DNA of 64,000 nucleotides from Isoetes taiwanensis (Eukaryota > Streptophyta > Lycopodiopsida > Isoetales > Isoetaceae). Shown in pieces: positions 1-12,809 of the stretch. Where the stretch lies: contig JAJEKV010000166.1 in assembly GCA_021234155.1 (NCBI GenBank), positions 825,882 through 889,881 of the forward strand, read 5' to 3'. The position numbers were made by a program, and so were the translations under genes. The first letter of the stretch is position 1; each line of letters starts with the position of its first letter. The notes under the pieces were generated by a model that saw only the letters and a list, made by a program, of their open reading frames with translations, was not told the DNA's origin and made no database searches.

Positions 1-2550
1 TTGATGTTGCTTCCCGTTCAGTTGCGTATTGCTGCATTACCTTGTACGCTGTTTTAACCGAGGTTGTTATGTTCAACAAAGATTCTCGATTTACAGTTTA
101 GCTGCTGCAATGGGTGTGAATTTTTGTCTTCCTGGGATCTGCTTCGGCGTTATTAAAACCTTAATATTGGTCGTAGTATCGACAATAGGCTTTCTAATGT
201 TATAGGCAGTTCCTCGCATTTGTAACCGTTTACTATATTTATTTGCCAATCACTAAATCGATATTTACTTCAAAATTTGTACTCTTTTATTAAAGAGATT
301 AAAATCAGGTATAAACACTCGCGCACGTTGCTCATCAGTGATTAGGCCAGAGTGTAAGACCCATATCTTAAACGATCCAAAGAAACGGCCATCAAACAGG
401 TTCTTTAACCGAGGGCTCCTCTTGTTCTTTTTGCTTTCCTCTCACGGCGTTTGTTTGTGATGATATTTTTAACCCGGATAGTCTTGATTCTGATATACGA
501 AAGGTATAATTACTGTGAATAATGAATAGCCTGAATACTAAGAAGCGACTAATAACGAATAGGTCTTGTCGCGGTTTCTTGGTCAATGTTTGTTTCAAAT
601 GATTTCTGGCGTTGGGGTTTGCCCCAGGGGACTGAGCCATGTTCTATGTGGAGTTCAGCTGTCTGCTGCCATGGATGTCTGATATGATGTGTGGTCCTTG
701 TCTTTGGTTGTCAAACATTCCCTATTCCTATTCTGGTGGTGAGGGTGTCCGTGTTTGTTCTCATGCCACTTTATTTTTATGCGTCTTTTCCTCTTCAGGT
801 AGTCCCTGGCCGATTTAGATTTTGAAGTGTACATTCCGGTATGATGCCGGAGAATATATGCCAACATGAATGCCTAAGCTAAACAAGGCACATTGGACCT
901 CTATCATTTGTTATAAAGTACATTTGGACCTCTGAATTCTGAAAGTCGTGTTGCTTAAATGTGCCAATGGTAAGCTCTACGTTCTTATTCTTAACCGCAG
1001 CGTTTTGGGCGTCGGAAATCTTATCATTCACCGCCGCCATCTCATTTTTAAAGTTTGGCATTCTCTAATCTCATTATGCATGGTTCTTGGAAATAAACAA
1101 GTTAGAGTATAAAGTGTTGCCTTATCGTGCACCTCTGAGACTCCATTGTAACAATTCCCCAAAACACCAGTATTTTAGAAATTCCAAATGCCTTAAATTT
1201 TTAATCAACTTTTCCCCAATAATACAGAGTATATTTTATAGTTAAAATTAAATGTGTTCTTTATTTCAGGTTCGCTCTTCTTTTGCATTTTGGAAAGATA
1301 AAGGTAGTTCTTTGACCTCTGAGGATTTCGTTTAAAAATCTTCGGTTATGGTTCTGGAGTCAATTATCCAAAATATGACTTTTGACTTCTGATTAAGCCC
1401 TTCACCTAAGGCGTATGATGGCTTCCTCGTCATGACTGCTGTATTATAGAAGGGTGGACACCCAACCACAACCTAAATACCATTTTATATAAAGCCCGAT
1501 ATATTGACAATGGGCTGGTGGCGTCATTGCAGCACGCCCGTACTGAAAGTTCGATGGCTGGGGCTTTACCTCCATTTCTAATGACCATTTACGCCTGGTC
1601 TACCGTGTACCTGTTGATGGACTTGATTCTGTGAACTTGTTGCTTATTAATCCTTAATAGGCGCACTTCCAGTTAAGCCAAATCACACAAACTTGGAAGT
1701 TTTAATATATTATCTTAGAAATAAGGAATTTCATTATTATAATCTCGATTCTACATTTATATCCCAACCCCAATCAGGACAGCATTATTTCTGGGAAGGG
1801 GGAAAAGAATCTTGACGTTCCAAGTATTTGCTCTTGATTATAAATCTAAATGTCATTGGCCGATCCTGCACCAGTGGAAATCATATATGGGAGTGGAAGC
1901 CTAAAAGAGTTAAATAATAACCTATATAATTAGAGACTAATAATAATATAATATTTAAAGGAGAATGAATTAAATTCAATTATGGTTTGGAACTCCATTG
2001 AAAAGCTAACATCTGATTAATAACATGATACATTGAGACAATAAGATTGGTCACCACCCATTCGACCAATTCACGCCCGAAGCTGGGAGTGGGCCACCCT
2101 TGTATTGAGGGCTGGTGCCACCTTGGTAGTTCGAGCGCCACCCTTGTGACGGTGAACACAAGACCAAGAAGGTAATCCCCAATGATAAGCAGATTCAGAA
2201 GTGAGGAACAGGTGGGTAGCTATTATGGTCAATAATTCTGAGATAAGCATGCCAGGCACACATTGGAGGTGGTTGTTGTTCTCTGTCATTTTTTCAGCAG
2301 AATAACCCATAGATTATACTTTTTTTAAGTAGTTCCATTCTTTATATTAAGTTAGGTTTGCTCTCAAGGATGGGTTGTTAGTTTTGCCATATTATTACTC
2401 TTGGAAATAGGGAATCCTTGAGAGGGGTGAGGGGCCTACCATTTATTGTAAAGTATGCTCCTAGATAAAATATTATCCCATTGAGATTCTTGACACAGTG
2501 CAGAGCTACCCAAGATTAAGTAGGCAGCTGTGTTAATGCTTACCCGGAAG
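1..2550. other. No recognisable gene
   Basis: I see no conserved protein motif, RNA gene or terminal repeat here on either strand. The short open frames lack any family signature. The stretch near 1920-1960 is very AT-rich. A local repetition of the word gccaccctt/gccacctt occurs around 2090-2150. The region is probably decayed transposon or intergenic DNA, but that is inference. Confidence 0.5.
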
Positions 2551-2559
2551 GTTTCTACA

Positions 2560-2965
2560 GTGGTAGAGTAGGGGTGGGGTCTTTGCAGACGCAAAGGCTC
2601 CACGGGCTCGGTGTGACGATGGTCAAATGAGGCTTAGGAATGGTCCTGACCTCCTTGGAGTGCCAGAGGGTGACAGTATGAAAGACACCTTGCACTTTGG
2701 TAAGTGGGGTGAAATGGGGGAGTGGTGTGGATGGGGGTGTCCTTGCGTTTCTCGCTCACCCTTGGGTGCTGTGATCTGCAGAGGGGCCTGCGGCCTCATC
2801 CCGGATGGGCGTGCGTGAACCACAGGTAAACCGGCGGGGTGATACCAGGCTTTCAAGTCACTAGAGGCTATGGCAGAAGCCATGGTAGAACTCGACCCAT
2901 CTGCAAAGTGCACGGGAGGATGGAGTGGACTAACCCCTAGATGTTCTCCTTGATGCCTTGGGTCT
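2560..2965. other. GC-rich block of unknown origin
   Basis: This block is clearly richer in G and C than its surroundings. It is open in the minus frame for about 119 codons and in one plus frame for about 63, as expected of GC-rich DNA with few stop codons. No domain is recognisable on either strand. The LINE copies elsewhere in the window are similarly GC-rich, so a transposon origin is possible, but the LINE 3' terminus is not present here. Confidence 0.3.
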
Positions 2966-3129
2966 GCTCTCTGTCTACACACGATCTCTGAGAAATGCAG
3001 TGATCTAACTCCTGCAGGGAGATGCAGGCAGGAGGTGATTTTAGGGTTTGGGGTATTTTCTTAAGTTTAAGATGCATATTCTTCCAAGATTTGTAGTATT
3101 TTAGATGGATCGCCACCTTGATGAGTTGG

Positions 3130-5390
3130 TTATTTATATCATGATTTGTCGCGGTGTACTGGCCAGCCGTAATTCACACTTCCGGCGTGAGCCCATTGAA
3201 GCGTCGTGAATGACCCCTCTGTGTCCTTCATGGCGTCTTCCCAGCCATGGAAGCGACTGGGGTTGGAGCCGGACTCTGCTTATAACTTGAAGTTGAGTTT
3301 GCCATGGGAAGATCCCAGGCCATGCCATCACAGTAGGGGCGGTATATGTTCGGGGAGAAGCGTCTGCATTTTGGCATTCATTACGAAGCCTCATGAGGAG
3401 GGACCAATGACGCTCTGTCCATTCGCGGTATCTTACGTTTGCTCTCTTATGGCGTTCTTTCATCCTCATGATCGTATTGTTTACTGGCGAATAATGAAGA
3501 AGCCTCATATCTCATCGATAGAGCATGATTGGAGGGAGGTAGGATTAGCTTTTAGTATCGGATCTTGTTTTGTAACCAGACCTTTCCTAGAGATCAATGT
3601 TGTCCGTCCATTGATGATTATTTGAGAATATTTTTGAAAAATATTAATTTACATATCCATGCTTAAATTAATAAAATATTTTTTAAATTGAAAAAAAGCC
3701 AATATAGCTCAAATTATACAGCATAAACACAACCTCTTGTTAGAAGAGTTGGTTAAGGTATGTTTGTTTACTAGAACCAGATTTAGTCTAAATGGGTGAT
3801 TAAATTCTGTTTGAAAGCTGATATTTGTTTTTTGAAAAAAGTAAGTATTTTTTAAAAAATACGTCATATAGTCTGATGGAGGTACTATGCATTTTAAAAA
3901 ATCAGCATATTCCATTTCAACCAAGCTGCCCTGCGATGTATGGATCTTCTTATGCAGAGAGCCATCGATACAGAGAAGAAGAGAATATTTGGCACCATGC
4001 TGTGACCCACTCCATCCTGTGGCATGAGCTGGCCTGCGCGTTCTTCACGGTTCAATACGCTTTACGCCCAACCACTGTTGGCCTTGCATTCCTCGGTGGC
4101 GTTTCTGAATTTTATTCTGCTACCGGAAGTTTTTCTCTGCACAGCCACCCGAATTAAGCGCGGCATGTTTGTCTCTTTTGTTTCCGTGGTGAAATGGATA
4201 TGCCGCTTCCTCTTCAATACCCAGCACTGACTGTAGCCCTGCCAATTTCAGTAGCATTGGTCCTTTTGGAGGCACCAGGGGACCCGGTCAAATTAAGTGC
4301 TATCTGTTGTCTCTCTCTCCAGCGTGAATTTGGCTTTCATCTTGGGGCGTTTCTTTGTCTTTGTTGTTGAAGGGATTACGATGTTTGGCATGCTGGGCTT
4401 CTAACCTTTTCTTACTTTAACTTCTTTGGATGGCTGTTCGTACGACCATTGAGCAAACCTCCTTCTTTGTTCTCGCCAGGATGTGGTGTGGTTCCCGGCG
4501 GTGCAAATGGCACGAAATCAGTGTTCTTGCACGGCAGATTGGAGATCAACGTTATGTCAAAACACTGAATTTATCCACCTTATGTTTATTCTCTTTTGTA
4601 AAGGAATACTAGGAATAATTCTTTTTTCTCTCCCATTCCAGTTGCTCCATTTGAGTCGCAATCTTACATTTCCAATAAGTGAAGTAGCTGCTTTATTACC
4701 TTGTTTGTGAAGCATGCTTCGATGTAACAGTTCTTCCTCCTCACCAGATGCCCAGTACCCTTAATATTTATCAGCAATCGCCGGATTTTTTCTCATAGGT
4801 ATCCTGTCGCAGGGAGGAATGACAGACTTCAATAGATGCGATACATCACTCATGATGCAGGCGGAAATCATTATCAATTTGAAGCCGAAATTGTTAGCAG
4901 CCGCCGATTCATTTCTTTCGAGACAAGGCGTTTCGCAAAGGATCCTCTCATGGAGCTCGATCTGGATCATTGAAATCACGAAAAACTTTTAATTGATCCC
5001 GGTACTCAGCCTTCATGGGGCTCGATGGCATCTCAAATAATATCTGCGTAGTTTCTGATCAAAACCTTTTTAGACCTCTTCGGGGCTTTGATGCCTTGTC
5101 TTGGTCTCCTACCTTGAGCTAAAATTTGGGTAATACCTACCACATTTGATGAGCAATCACATGTTATTTTAGGAGTCCTAGTGGTTCCAGCTTCCGTGGC
5201 CATCACTTTGTTTGTGAGAGCTTCATGACCCACTGACCTTGTTAGATACGTTTGGGTATATTTTTCCTCGATCCATTGGCTCAAGATGTATTTTTACATC
5301 TTGGTTCATTATTATAATCTCAACCAATGCGCCGCGGGCTATGATTAGTTTAGATTGAGAGGGACTTAAATTCGTGTGGTCTATGTATGT
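3130..5390. other. Unrecognised sequence
   Basis: Open frames at 3134-3625 (both strands) and 3825-4157 look like chance openings; none carries a motif I recognise. Short AT-rich runs occur near 3640-3700 and 3840-3900. The position directly upstream of a gypsy integrase relic makes decayed retrotransposon a reasonable guess. Confidence 0.35.
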
Positions 5391-5404
5391 TCTCGGCGGT
5401 CCCG

Positions 5405-5440
5405 GGGGATGCACTTATACATAAAGGGGTATGGCATGGT
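5405..5440 (+). promoter_or_regulatory. LTR-like TATA module, relic
   Basis: A TATA-like run followed by AAAGGGG and TATGGCATG occurs here. Nearly the same arrangement recurs at 14290-14316, where the TATA box is better (CTATATAAAGGGG). Sharing a promoter-like module at two unrelated sites suggests remnants of the same LTR family. LTR borders could not be set at either site. Confidence 0.3.
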
Positions 5441-5639
5441 TGAGGGTAACAAAAATCCTTGTATACATTTTTAAAAGGCAATTTGATCCCTATGTGTATA
5501 TAGATATTGCTCCTAGATAGGTGCCTAAAAACACCCCTAACCCCTAAGTATAAATGCATAAATAGTCCAAAAACACCCTCGTTGAACTCTCATGGGTTAT
5601 ACGCTAATGAAAAGTGAATCTAGGGAATTAGAAGCGGTG

Positions 5640-6530
5640 TTTCTACACCGGGTTCTGAGGATTGCCGCGGATTCACCTATGGCCCCGGACATCTTTGGAG
5701 TGGCAAAACTCTTGAACTTATTAGTGAGGTATTGGCGGCTGGTTTCTACCACTTTCTGTTGAAGTTTTCATTTGGTCTGTGATATCTGGCACGTGGCGAA
5801 GGTTCCTCGACATCTTTCTCATGGTCTTCTTTAGCCCACTTTGCCTATTCGGATAGATTTGGAAGAGTATTTCTATGGATTTTACATTCCAAAGTTGCCT
5901 CTCTTCGAGGAGGTGATGATGCCATCATGGTTGTTGTTGACGAGTTCACTTCGTGACATTTATTCCTGCCAATATCACGAAATCACTGAGGGAATATCGC
6001 TTTTCTTCTTCATGAAGTAGTAAGATTTCATCGGTGATGGACCTCGAGTTCATTCTGCCGAGGCTTTTAAACGACATTTGAAGCTATTATATGTTGACCA
6101 CTCATTGACTTTCGGTCATCCAAAAAGTAATGGATATGAGAGTGCACTAATTAGGCTTTGAAGCAATATTTGAAGTGCTTTATCGGTTATTATAAAATGA
6201 TTGGGTAAAAACTGGCTTCCATTAGGCTGGGATTTATCTATGATAACTCAATCCGTGCTACATTGGCCAGACCTGCGTTCTTTTCTAAACTTTTGGTCAA
6301 CATCCCTCATTGGTCTTTTTAGTGTCCATTTGGATTTGGTGTAAATCATAGCTTGAGTGTTGAGTTGAGAAAAGGACTCTTCAATGGATCTTCAACATTA
6401 TCTTCTCAGGGCACAAGAGGCTATGCGACATTATGCACATTTAGATCATCGAGAGCTCCTACATTTCATCTTTGCGGTAACCTTGTCTAGGTTCTTCACG
6501 TGAAACCTGCCTCCTACCTCCGCGTCCTTG
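5640..6530 (+). mobile_element. Ty3/gypsy integrase fragment, heavily decayed
   Basis: Forward-strand pieces in shifting frames resemble the plant Ty3/gypsy integrase. They include a PLPI-like stretch near 5843, then DDAIMVVVDEFT near 5913-5950, which matches the integrase core around its second half of the catalytic fold, then a GHPKSNG-like piece near 6117 that corresponds to the family's HPQTDGQTE motif. Many stops and frameshifts separate these pieces, so no protein can be made. The gag, protease and reverse transcriptase parts are not visible upstream. A possible 3' LTR lies downstream at about 7101. Calling it gypsy rather than copia rests on the GHPxxNG and VVVD motifs. Confidence 0.6.
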
Positions 6531-7023
6531 CAACAAAAGCGACTATGCATTAAGCCTTGGTCCTTGCAGGATCCGCGACTCGGTCGGTGATGTGGCATTA
6601 GAATCGGCTTCCCAATTTGTTCATCTCTATCCGATTATTTCATGTTTTATTGAGCCCTACACAAGTTAATCCTTTCATGGATGCATTCCTCGCATTTTGC
6701 CACCACAGAGTAAAGAAAATTGATGATCGAGGAGTTTGCGGTTCAAGAATTTTGGATTTTAAGTTTCTTACGTCGAGATTGTATTATTTTATGCGATTGG
6801 GAAGCTTATTCATCAGATGTTAGAACACGAGCACATCAATGATACGGCGATACTCACGATAAAATTACGAGAGTTCCTGCGTCAGTACTCGGAGCAAAGT
6901 GGTCAAATACTCCCCTTGTAGACATGATGTACTGCGTCGGCGAGGAGATGGTGTGTGATGATCATCACAATTATTCATATTATATTATAAGCGATGGTGG
7001 TGAGATGAATGCAAGCGAGTAAT

Positions 7024-7096
7024 TGCACAAGGCGAGGTTTTGACCTCACAATCCCTCTGGTTGCAAGTCATACAACTTAGCTAATTAAGCTACGAT
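7024..7096 (-). other. tRNA-like relic (possible SINE head or tRNA pseudogene)
   Basis: Read on the minus strand, the order is a box-A-like TAGCTTAATTAGC, a GACTTGCAACC anticodon-arm-like piece, then a degenerate T-arm with GAGG pairing to CCTC around a short loop. Plant tRNAs and tRNA-derived SINE heads have this layout. Box B lacks the GGTTCGA core and the acceptor stem does not close, so a working tRNA is unlikely. Confidence 0.35.
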
Positions 7097-7100
7097 TACT

Positions 7101-7560
7101 TGTTAAAGATATTGGCTTGCATCTTTTCTTACATGAGCATACCGACTTCTAGGAGGTTAGAACATTTTAGAACTTAGATGCACTTAGGCACAAATATTCC
7201 ACATGCATTCATGGAAAAAGAGGTCCCTTTTCGGTATATATAAGGGGCCTTGATACAGAGATGGGTATTCAAGTTCAAGCGTCAATCGCAGAGACTTCCT
7301 AGACATCTCTCTTATTTTCCTGCTTCTCCTCGGCCATTGTATATTTTATTCTTGATTACATATCAGATTTCCGCATTATCCGTACTTATTTTTTACAAGT
7401 GGCCTTTTTCATGTGTATTTTCCTTTGTTTCGATAGGATCATATGGCAGTTTTCATTGTGGACCTTTATGAAATTAATCTAAGTTTTTTCCTTGTTATCT
7501 TTAGTCTTTACGGTTCTAAGACCTAAGATCCCCCAAAGCGTGCCTAGAAATCCGTCACAG
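7101..7560 (+). mobile_element. Possible LTR (3' LTR of the upstream gypsy relic)
   Basis: The segment begins TGTTAAAG, carries a clear TATATATAAGGGG promoter-like box at about 7234-7247, and can be closed at GTCACA near 7560, giving TG...CA ends. Its place downstream of the forward-strand integrase relic fits a 3' LTR. No polypurine tract or target duplication is evident and no second LTR copy was found, so the borders are a guess. Confidence 0.3.
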
Positions 7561-10500
7561 GTACTACTTTAAGGAATTATAGCCCTCATTGTGTGTCCTA
7601 CGTATGAACCTCTTGTTTTACTTGCATATTTTATCTAGAGAGCCAAATGGCTCGTTTCTTCTTATAGCATGCTTTTAAAGGCATTGAATCCATAGCCATT
7701 GTATAGGCGAGGGTTTGGAAGGTGAGTGTCCCACATATTTACCAAAGAGAGCTAGATTTTATTAGAAATGCTCTTACATGGGAACTTGTAAGCATCATAG
7801 ATCTCAAACCATATTTAATTTGCAGACATCAAATGAATTGAAGATCTATAATGCCTCTACATTTTTAGATAATCACCATAACCCTCTGTTGAAAACATGG
7901 GAGCATTCCATTAATGGTGAAATTTGATTACATTTACCATCAACATAAAAAGCAACTAGATGCCACTTGTTCTATTGATCACGGACAATAGATCAGGATA
8001 GCCCACTAGACAACAAGGCTCCAAAGGGGAGGGAGGGAGGGAGGGGCTTGTCTTTGCAGCCATTGCCATGACCTTTTTCATGTAAGCCTTTCAGAAGTAG
8101 AAACAAGCCGCGAAATAAAAGGAGACATTACCATGAGAATTTTTGCTTTATAATTTAGGGTGTGTTTCATATAATGGCCTAAATCACCTAATAGCTACCA
8201 TGTACAATTCACCGACAAATTGGATGCTCTAATGCGAAAATACCAACCATACAAGAAGCCCAAAAACCGGAACATAGTATAACATATGATTTATCACCAA
8301 AAAAATAAAAATAAATCATATTAGCAACCCAAAAAAACTATATGCCAGAAACCCTTGAGATTGGGGTTTGATTTCAACTTTACCACATAATTGAATAAAC
8401 CAAATTGTCGCCGTTTACTCAATTGATGTTCGTGCTTTTGCTTTACAAATCTACAAGTCTATACATACGTTATGAGATTCGGAAAGAACCTCATGTCTTT
8501 AATCCCTAACGTTTCTTAAAGGAAGATCGTAGTTAATTTGATTGTTGGGCTGGGTTTCAAAGAACCAACTTAGAAGGAATTCTATCCCAACTCATTTTGG
8601 GTAATATGTGATTTTGCTTTTTTCCACTTGGGAGTGGTCGTTGAGAATGTCCAGTTGATCCTTTCACATTTGTGGAACTTTAAAGTTATAGAATCCAAAT
8701 TGTCAAGGAGGAAAGGAAAAAAGTGATGGTCCCACAGCTCTACATATGGCACATACTTTTGAGATCCAGTGGGCACGTTGACATTTTGGGAGTGCGGTTT
8801 GCATTTGCACCGTTTGTTGTTAAGGGTTCTACTGCTGATGAGCAAACTTCAATCTACAAGCACAAAGTAGAACGTAAAAGGACAGGGAATCGTCAGGGGA
8901 CTTTGTGAATATCCAGGTGGTAAGAAACTGGAAACATCGAGTGCCTTCCACACCATTCTGACTTCACATAATTATCCTCTATGACAACTGCCGTTGTGCT
9001 AAATTTCTCATGCATTTTAGCTTTTTTACATGAACAATATAATGATAGTAATAAAGAAAAAAAAAGCTTTGGAGATACCAAAAGAGTTCTCAAATTTTAG
9101 AGCCTAAGCAACAGTTTTGGTGAAGCGTTAGAAGAATATGAATTTTTTAACATTAATTTGCATCTAAACACTAAATCCCGCTTTCCTAAATTAATACAAT
9201 ATATTGAAAAAACAAAGATCACCTAGAGGTTTCAAGGGTATAAACTTTACAATTCCACAAATATATAAGTCAATCATTATATAGCCATTTTACGCATTGC
9301 TCTACGGTATATCAGCTGGCACATTAGATAATATTGGGTTTTCGTAATCCACAAGAGTTAAATTCCATGAAAAGAATCTTCGGATTTGTCTGGAAGTACC
9401 CACATGCCTGAGGCTGAAGGAGCAATGTACAGATGGGAAGGCTATGATAGGGAGTAAAGAATGTTTCATAATCAGATCATGTGAAGAGCAACAGATGGTG
9501 TTTTGTAGGTATTCGACCTGAGAGGATAAAGGACAAGGCAAGGAATGCCAACAAGATGGTTGAAGCAAGTGTTCAAACAATAAAACAAGGGGCAAGGGAA
9601 TTACTTAACACCATGTTCCATATTTTAGGGAACCACATATCGATGTGACATACCACGTGGCTCGCCTAGCTGGCAAGCCACGTCCTCACGTCTAATTTGA
9701 TCGAGCCCTGTAAATTATGCAGATCCACATGCAGGCTGTCGGCAGAAGGCGCGAGCTTCGAACAAGGTCAGACCTGTTTTAAATTTTTAGGGTTCTGTTT
9801 TTTTCCTGAATCTTGACCCGATCTGGAATAAATGGAAGCTTGCTATTGGTCCCTGTTTAAATTTTAGGGTTCTGTTCTGCTCTGTTCTCTTACATTTTGG
9901 CGTTATGCTTCTGGCCCGTTAGCCCTTGACGTCCTTTCCCTCTTGTTTGACATGTTTGTTTCATAAAGGATCCTTTTTAAATCTGTGTATGCGTTGTCCA
10001 GTTTGGATTAAGAACACAGAGTTCAGAAACTTTCCCCGTTCAGGTTTTGAATTGAATCTTCTGGACCATATTTAGTTACAAAGTTGCGCTCAGCCAAAAT
10101 TGAATCTTGGAATAGATGGAATTTTTTGAATCCAACTCTAGCATTATCTTCTTGTGTTAAGGTTTTTCCATTTTTGTCATCCTTGTGGGCTGCAAATTGT
10201 TGTACTTCTGATATTCCATACCCGTGATGATTGTGGCCAGCTAACACGTTGTGTATTTTTAAAATATGTTCGTTTGGAAACTGAAACGGAATGGACCATC
10301 ATCCCCACGATCATGGCCAAAACTATGAAAGGCTCTCTTTTGAGGTCAACTCGGAATAAATTGCTTGTTGCTTGTTGTAGGACGACATAAAGGCGACAGC
10401 GATTCCACGTACTAAGGTATTTAAGAAGCGCCTGTGCCAACATAAATCCATTCATTATCCTTCTCCATGGTTAGGTTCTAACTTATGTAGCATTAACAAC

Positions 10501-11320
10501 CCAAACATTTTTTGTCCTTTCTGGTCCTAAATAAACAGATTGTCGTTATAATCTGAGATTATTTTCATTTATTAGTTCCATCTAAACTGATATTGGATTA
10601 ATAGGGAAACATGTTTTTGTCCCTTCTGCTCCTTAGAAACAGAGCATCATGTATGATGTTTGATTGTCATAAATAATTGTTTATGGTACATGTTATCTTA
10701 ATAGATCAGGTGTTCATGTTATGTGCTTCCAAATTGTCACTTTCCATACTGATTTAAACTCGTCCAGCATAATCCTAGATTCGGACTTTTAAATATACTG
10801 TTAACATGTTCAACGGTACACATTTTAACCGTATACCAATTGTGTTTTTTAGACAAGTCCAAACCAGCCAACCAACCAATAGAGCATTCTGCAGCACTTT
10901 AATATCTGCCTTATAATTTGAATTCCATTATGGGCCAAACGTGATTTCAATACCAATTTATATATATCTGTTCTGTACAGCTCCACCATGGTGACACAGC
11001 AATTCAATTCAATGCTTGACGGTATGAATTTCAGATAAGAATCTTTGGTTTCACATGTTGATAGGTTCATAGCCGATAAGCTAATAAATTGGCACGGGAA
11101 CCTTTATCGAGGGCATTATATGCTAGGGTCCTACTTCACTACTTCCGTTGCAGATTGCATCACAATATGTTATTGCCACGCTGCTGCTAGATTGTTGTTC
11201 ATGACAGGTAATTGTTCAAGACGGTACATGTTTTACTTCATAGCCTTTCCTCTACTGGTTCATGTCTGCTTTTAAAATGCCGGATGGTTATTTAATTTGT
11301 AAAGTGCAAGAACATGTACT
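7561..11320. other. Unrecognised intergenic DNA
   Basis: No gene, transposon protein or long inverted repeat is recognisable here. A 27-base imperfect hairpin (CGTGGCTCGCC...GGCAAGCCACG) lies at 9656-9682 and includes a CACGTGG box. Open frames such as 9302-9595 minus lack domain motifs. A short G-rich tract lies at 8029-8045. Confidence 0.45.
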
Positions 11321-11463
11321 CTTATTTCTTCCATGATATTTATTCCCATCATTTTTAAATGATTTGGTTTTAGTGCATTGTTCCTCCTAGGTTACTCTGT
11401 TTCTTCCATTGGTATTTGTTTCTATCATTCTTAAAATGATTTGGTTTTAATTGCATTGTTTCT
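11321..11463. repeat. Two-copy direct repeat, about 75-base period
   Basis: The two halves (about 11321-11392 and 11395-11463) share TTTCTTCCAT, ATTTGTT/ATTTATT and AAATGATTTGGTTTTA in the same order, with scattered differences. This is an old tandem duplication. Confidence 0.6.
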
Positions 11464-11702
11464 GATCAACGAGTACTCCCAGCCACAAACACTTTTATTA
11501 CTTGACCTTTTGTTGACTTTGTGACTAGAATTATAACATCAAGCCATGTTCTAGGAACACAAATAGTCTTTGCGCATCACAAGTTAGTATTCGTGTCATA
11601 TTATATAATTCACATTATATGTTTTTCTTTGATTGTGTGAAGATTTGAGCATTTTGTGTGTATTTGTTGGGTTTTGATTATCCGCGTTTAAGTGCAATGG
11701 GA

Positions 11703-11781
11703 AAGGAGGTATTATGTGCTGACAACTAGTGACAAAATCCATTAAGGAGGTATTATGTGCTGACAACTAGTGACAAAATCC
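11703..11781. repeat. Recent tandem duplication, 41-base unit
   Basis: A 38-base block beginning AAGGAGGTATTATGTGCTGA occurs twice with a 41-base period and no visible mismatch. The identity implies that the duplication is young compared with the other tandem repeats nearby. Confidence 0.9.
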
Positions 11782-11789
11782 AAGGAGCC

Positions 11790-12310
11790 AATGTTTCACG
11801 GTTATAGAAGATTTCGATTTGTGCATGATTTCATGAAATGTCAAAACAATTTTTTCCTCCTTCCACATTTATTAATATCTGCATATAACGAAAGTATGCC
11901 CCAAGCGTGCACCATCTATCTAATCACTTAGTAATGTTACAATTTGGTAAGCTTAACCCAACAAAAACAAGGTGTTGTTTCATTGGGTTGTCCTTGAAAC
12001 TTATTTGAGATTTATGCCTTGAGTTCTAATTGGAGCTATGGAGGATGTAGAATCAAATCAATAAAGAAATTGAAGCGAGAACAGTATTGGGAGTCTAAAT
12101 TTAAAAAGTGTCTTTGAGATTGCTTTAGGTTTTTGAGGAAGTAATTATAAGAACTAATAGGAAGTGTGTAGAAACGAAGGTCGAGGAAAAATGGAATTGT
12201 TCATCCAAATCCATTTTATTCATGTGATGATGGCTTTCTAAATTTGAGCCATGGTTTAGGGTCTAAGTCCAATGCGAATCATTTTTCACTCTTTAATATC
12301 GATCATGTTG
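11790..12310. other. No feature seen
   Basis: AT-rich sequence with stops in all frames and no recognised motif. It ends at the simple-repeat tail of the LINE 3' end that follows. Confidence 0.4.
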
Positions 12311-12320
12311 TTGATACCTC

Positions 12321-12800
12321 TAGAGATAGAATAGAGATAGAGATAGAATAGAATAGAATAGGTTTTTAGCGTCCGCGAGACCAATTGGCCTATGGGACCC
12401 AAACACGACAAACATATTCGCGGCGGAGTTAAAAACCCCGCTTAGAAAGAAGGGTTTTAGAGAGGAAAAACCTTGCCCGATGTAAACTGGCGGCACCTTC
12501 TATTACAATTGCATGGGGCGATTCAATACTACCCCGTCAGGTAGGACACAAGCAGTAAGTGCATCCATAACCTCACGGAGGTATGACCCCAACAAACCGC
12601 GGCGGCGTAATAATGGCGGTCTGGCGGTGGCGGGCACTTCAATGTCGAACATATAAACCGGATATGGGCAAATGCTTTGAGGCAGTGCGGAGGGCATGAC
12701 ATTCATCCCTAATGGCGCCATTGGCAACGGCAAACCTTTGCTCCGTGCTTCCACGAGCCCAGCATACGTTTTCAATGCGGCGGGAAGCGATGTGCCCGTC
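12321..12800 (-). mobile_element. LINE 3' end (microsatellite-tailed family), 5'-truncated
   Basis: On the minus strand the element ends with the family terminus, GGGTCCCATAGGCCAATTGG then TCTCGCGGACGCTAAAAA, followed by a TTCTA/TCTCTA simple-repeat tail that reads as ATAGA repeats on the plus strand (12321-12361). Just upstream, TTTTTCC...AAAACCC...GGGGTTTTTA matches the same part of the copies at 24.1 and 43.0 kb. A minus-strand open frame (12503-12775) ends with LGSYLREVMDAL, which resembles the extreme C-terminus of the LINE protein at 35.7 kb. The copy is GC-rich compared with its flanks. No reverse transcriptase is left. The upstream border is approximate. Confidence 0.65.
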
Positions 12801-12809
12801 TTGAATGGA

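Noticed and set aside
2623-2982. 119-codon minus-strand open frame
   Set aside because: No motif; composition bias in a GC-rich block explains the opening.
7024-7096. Functional tRNA gene
   Set aside because: The box B core and acceptor pairing are missing, so it was kept only as a tRNA-like relic.
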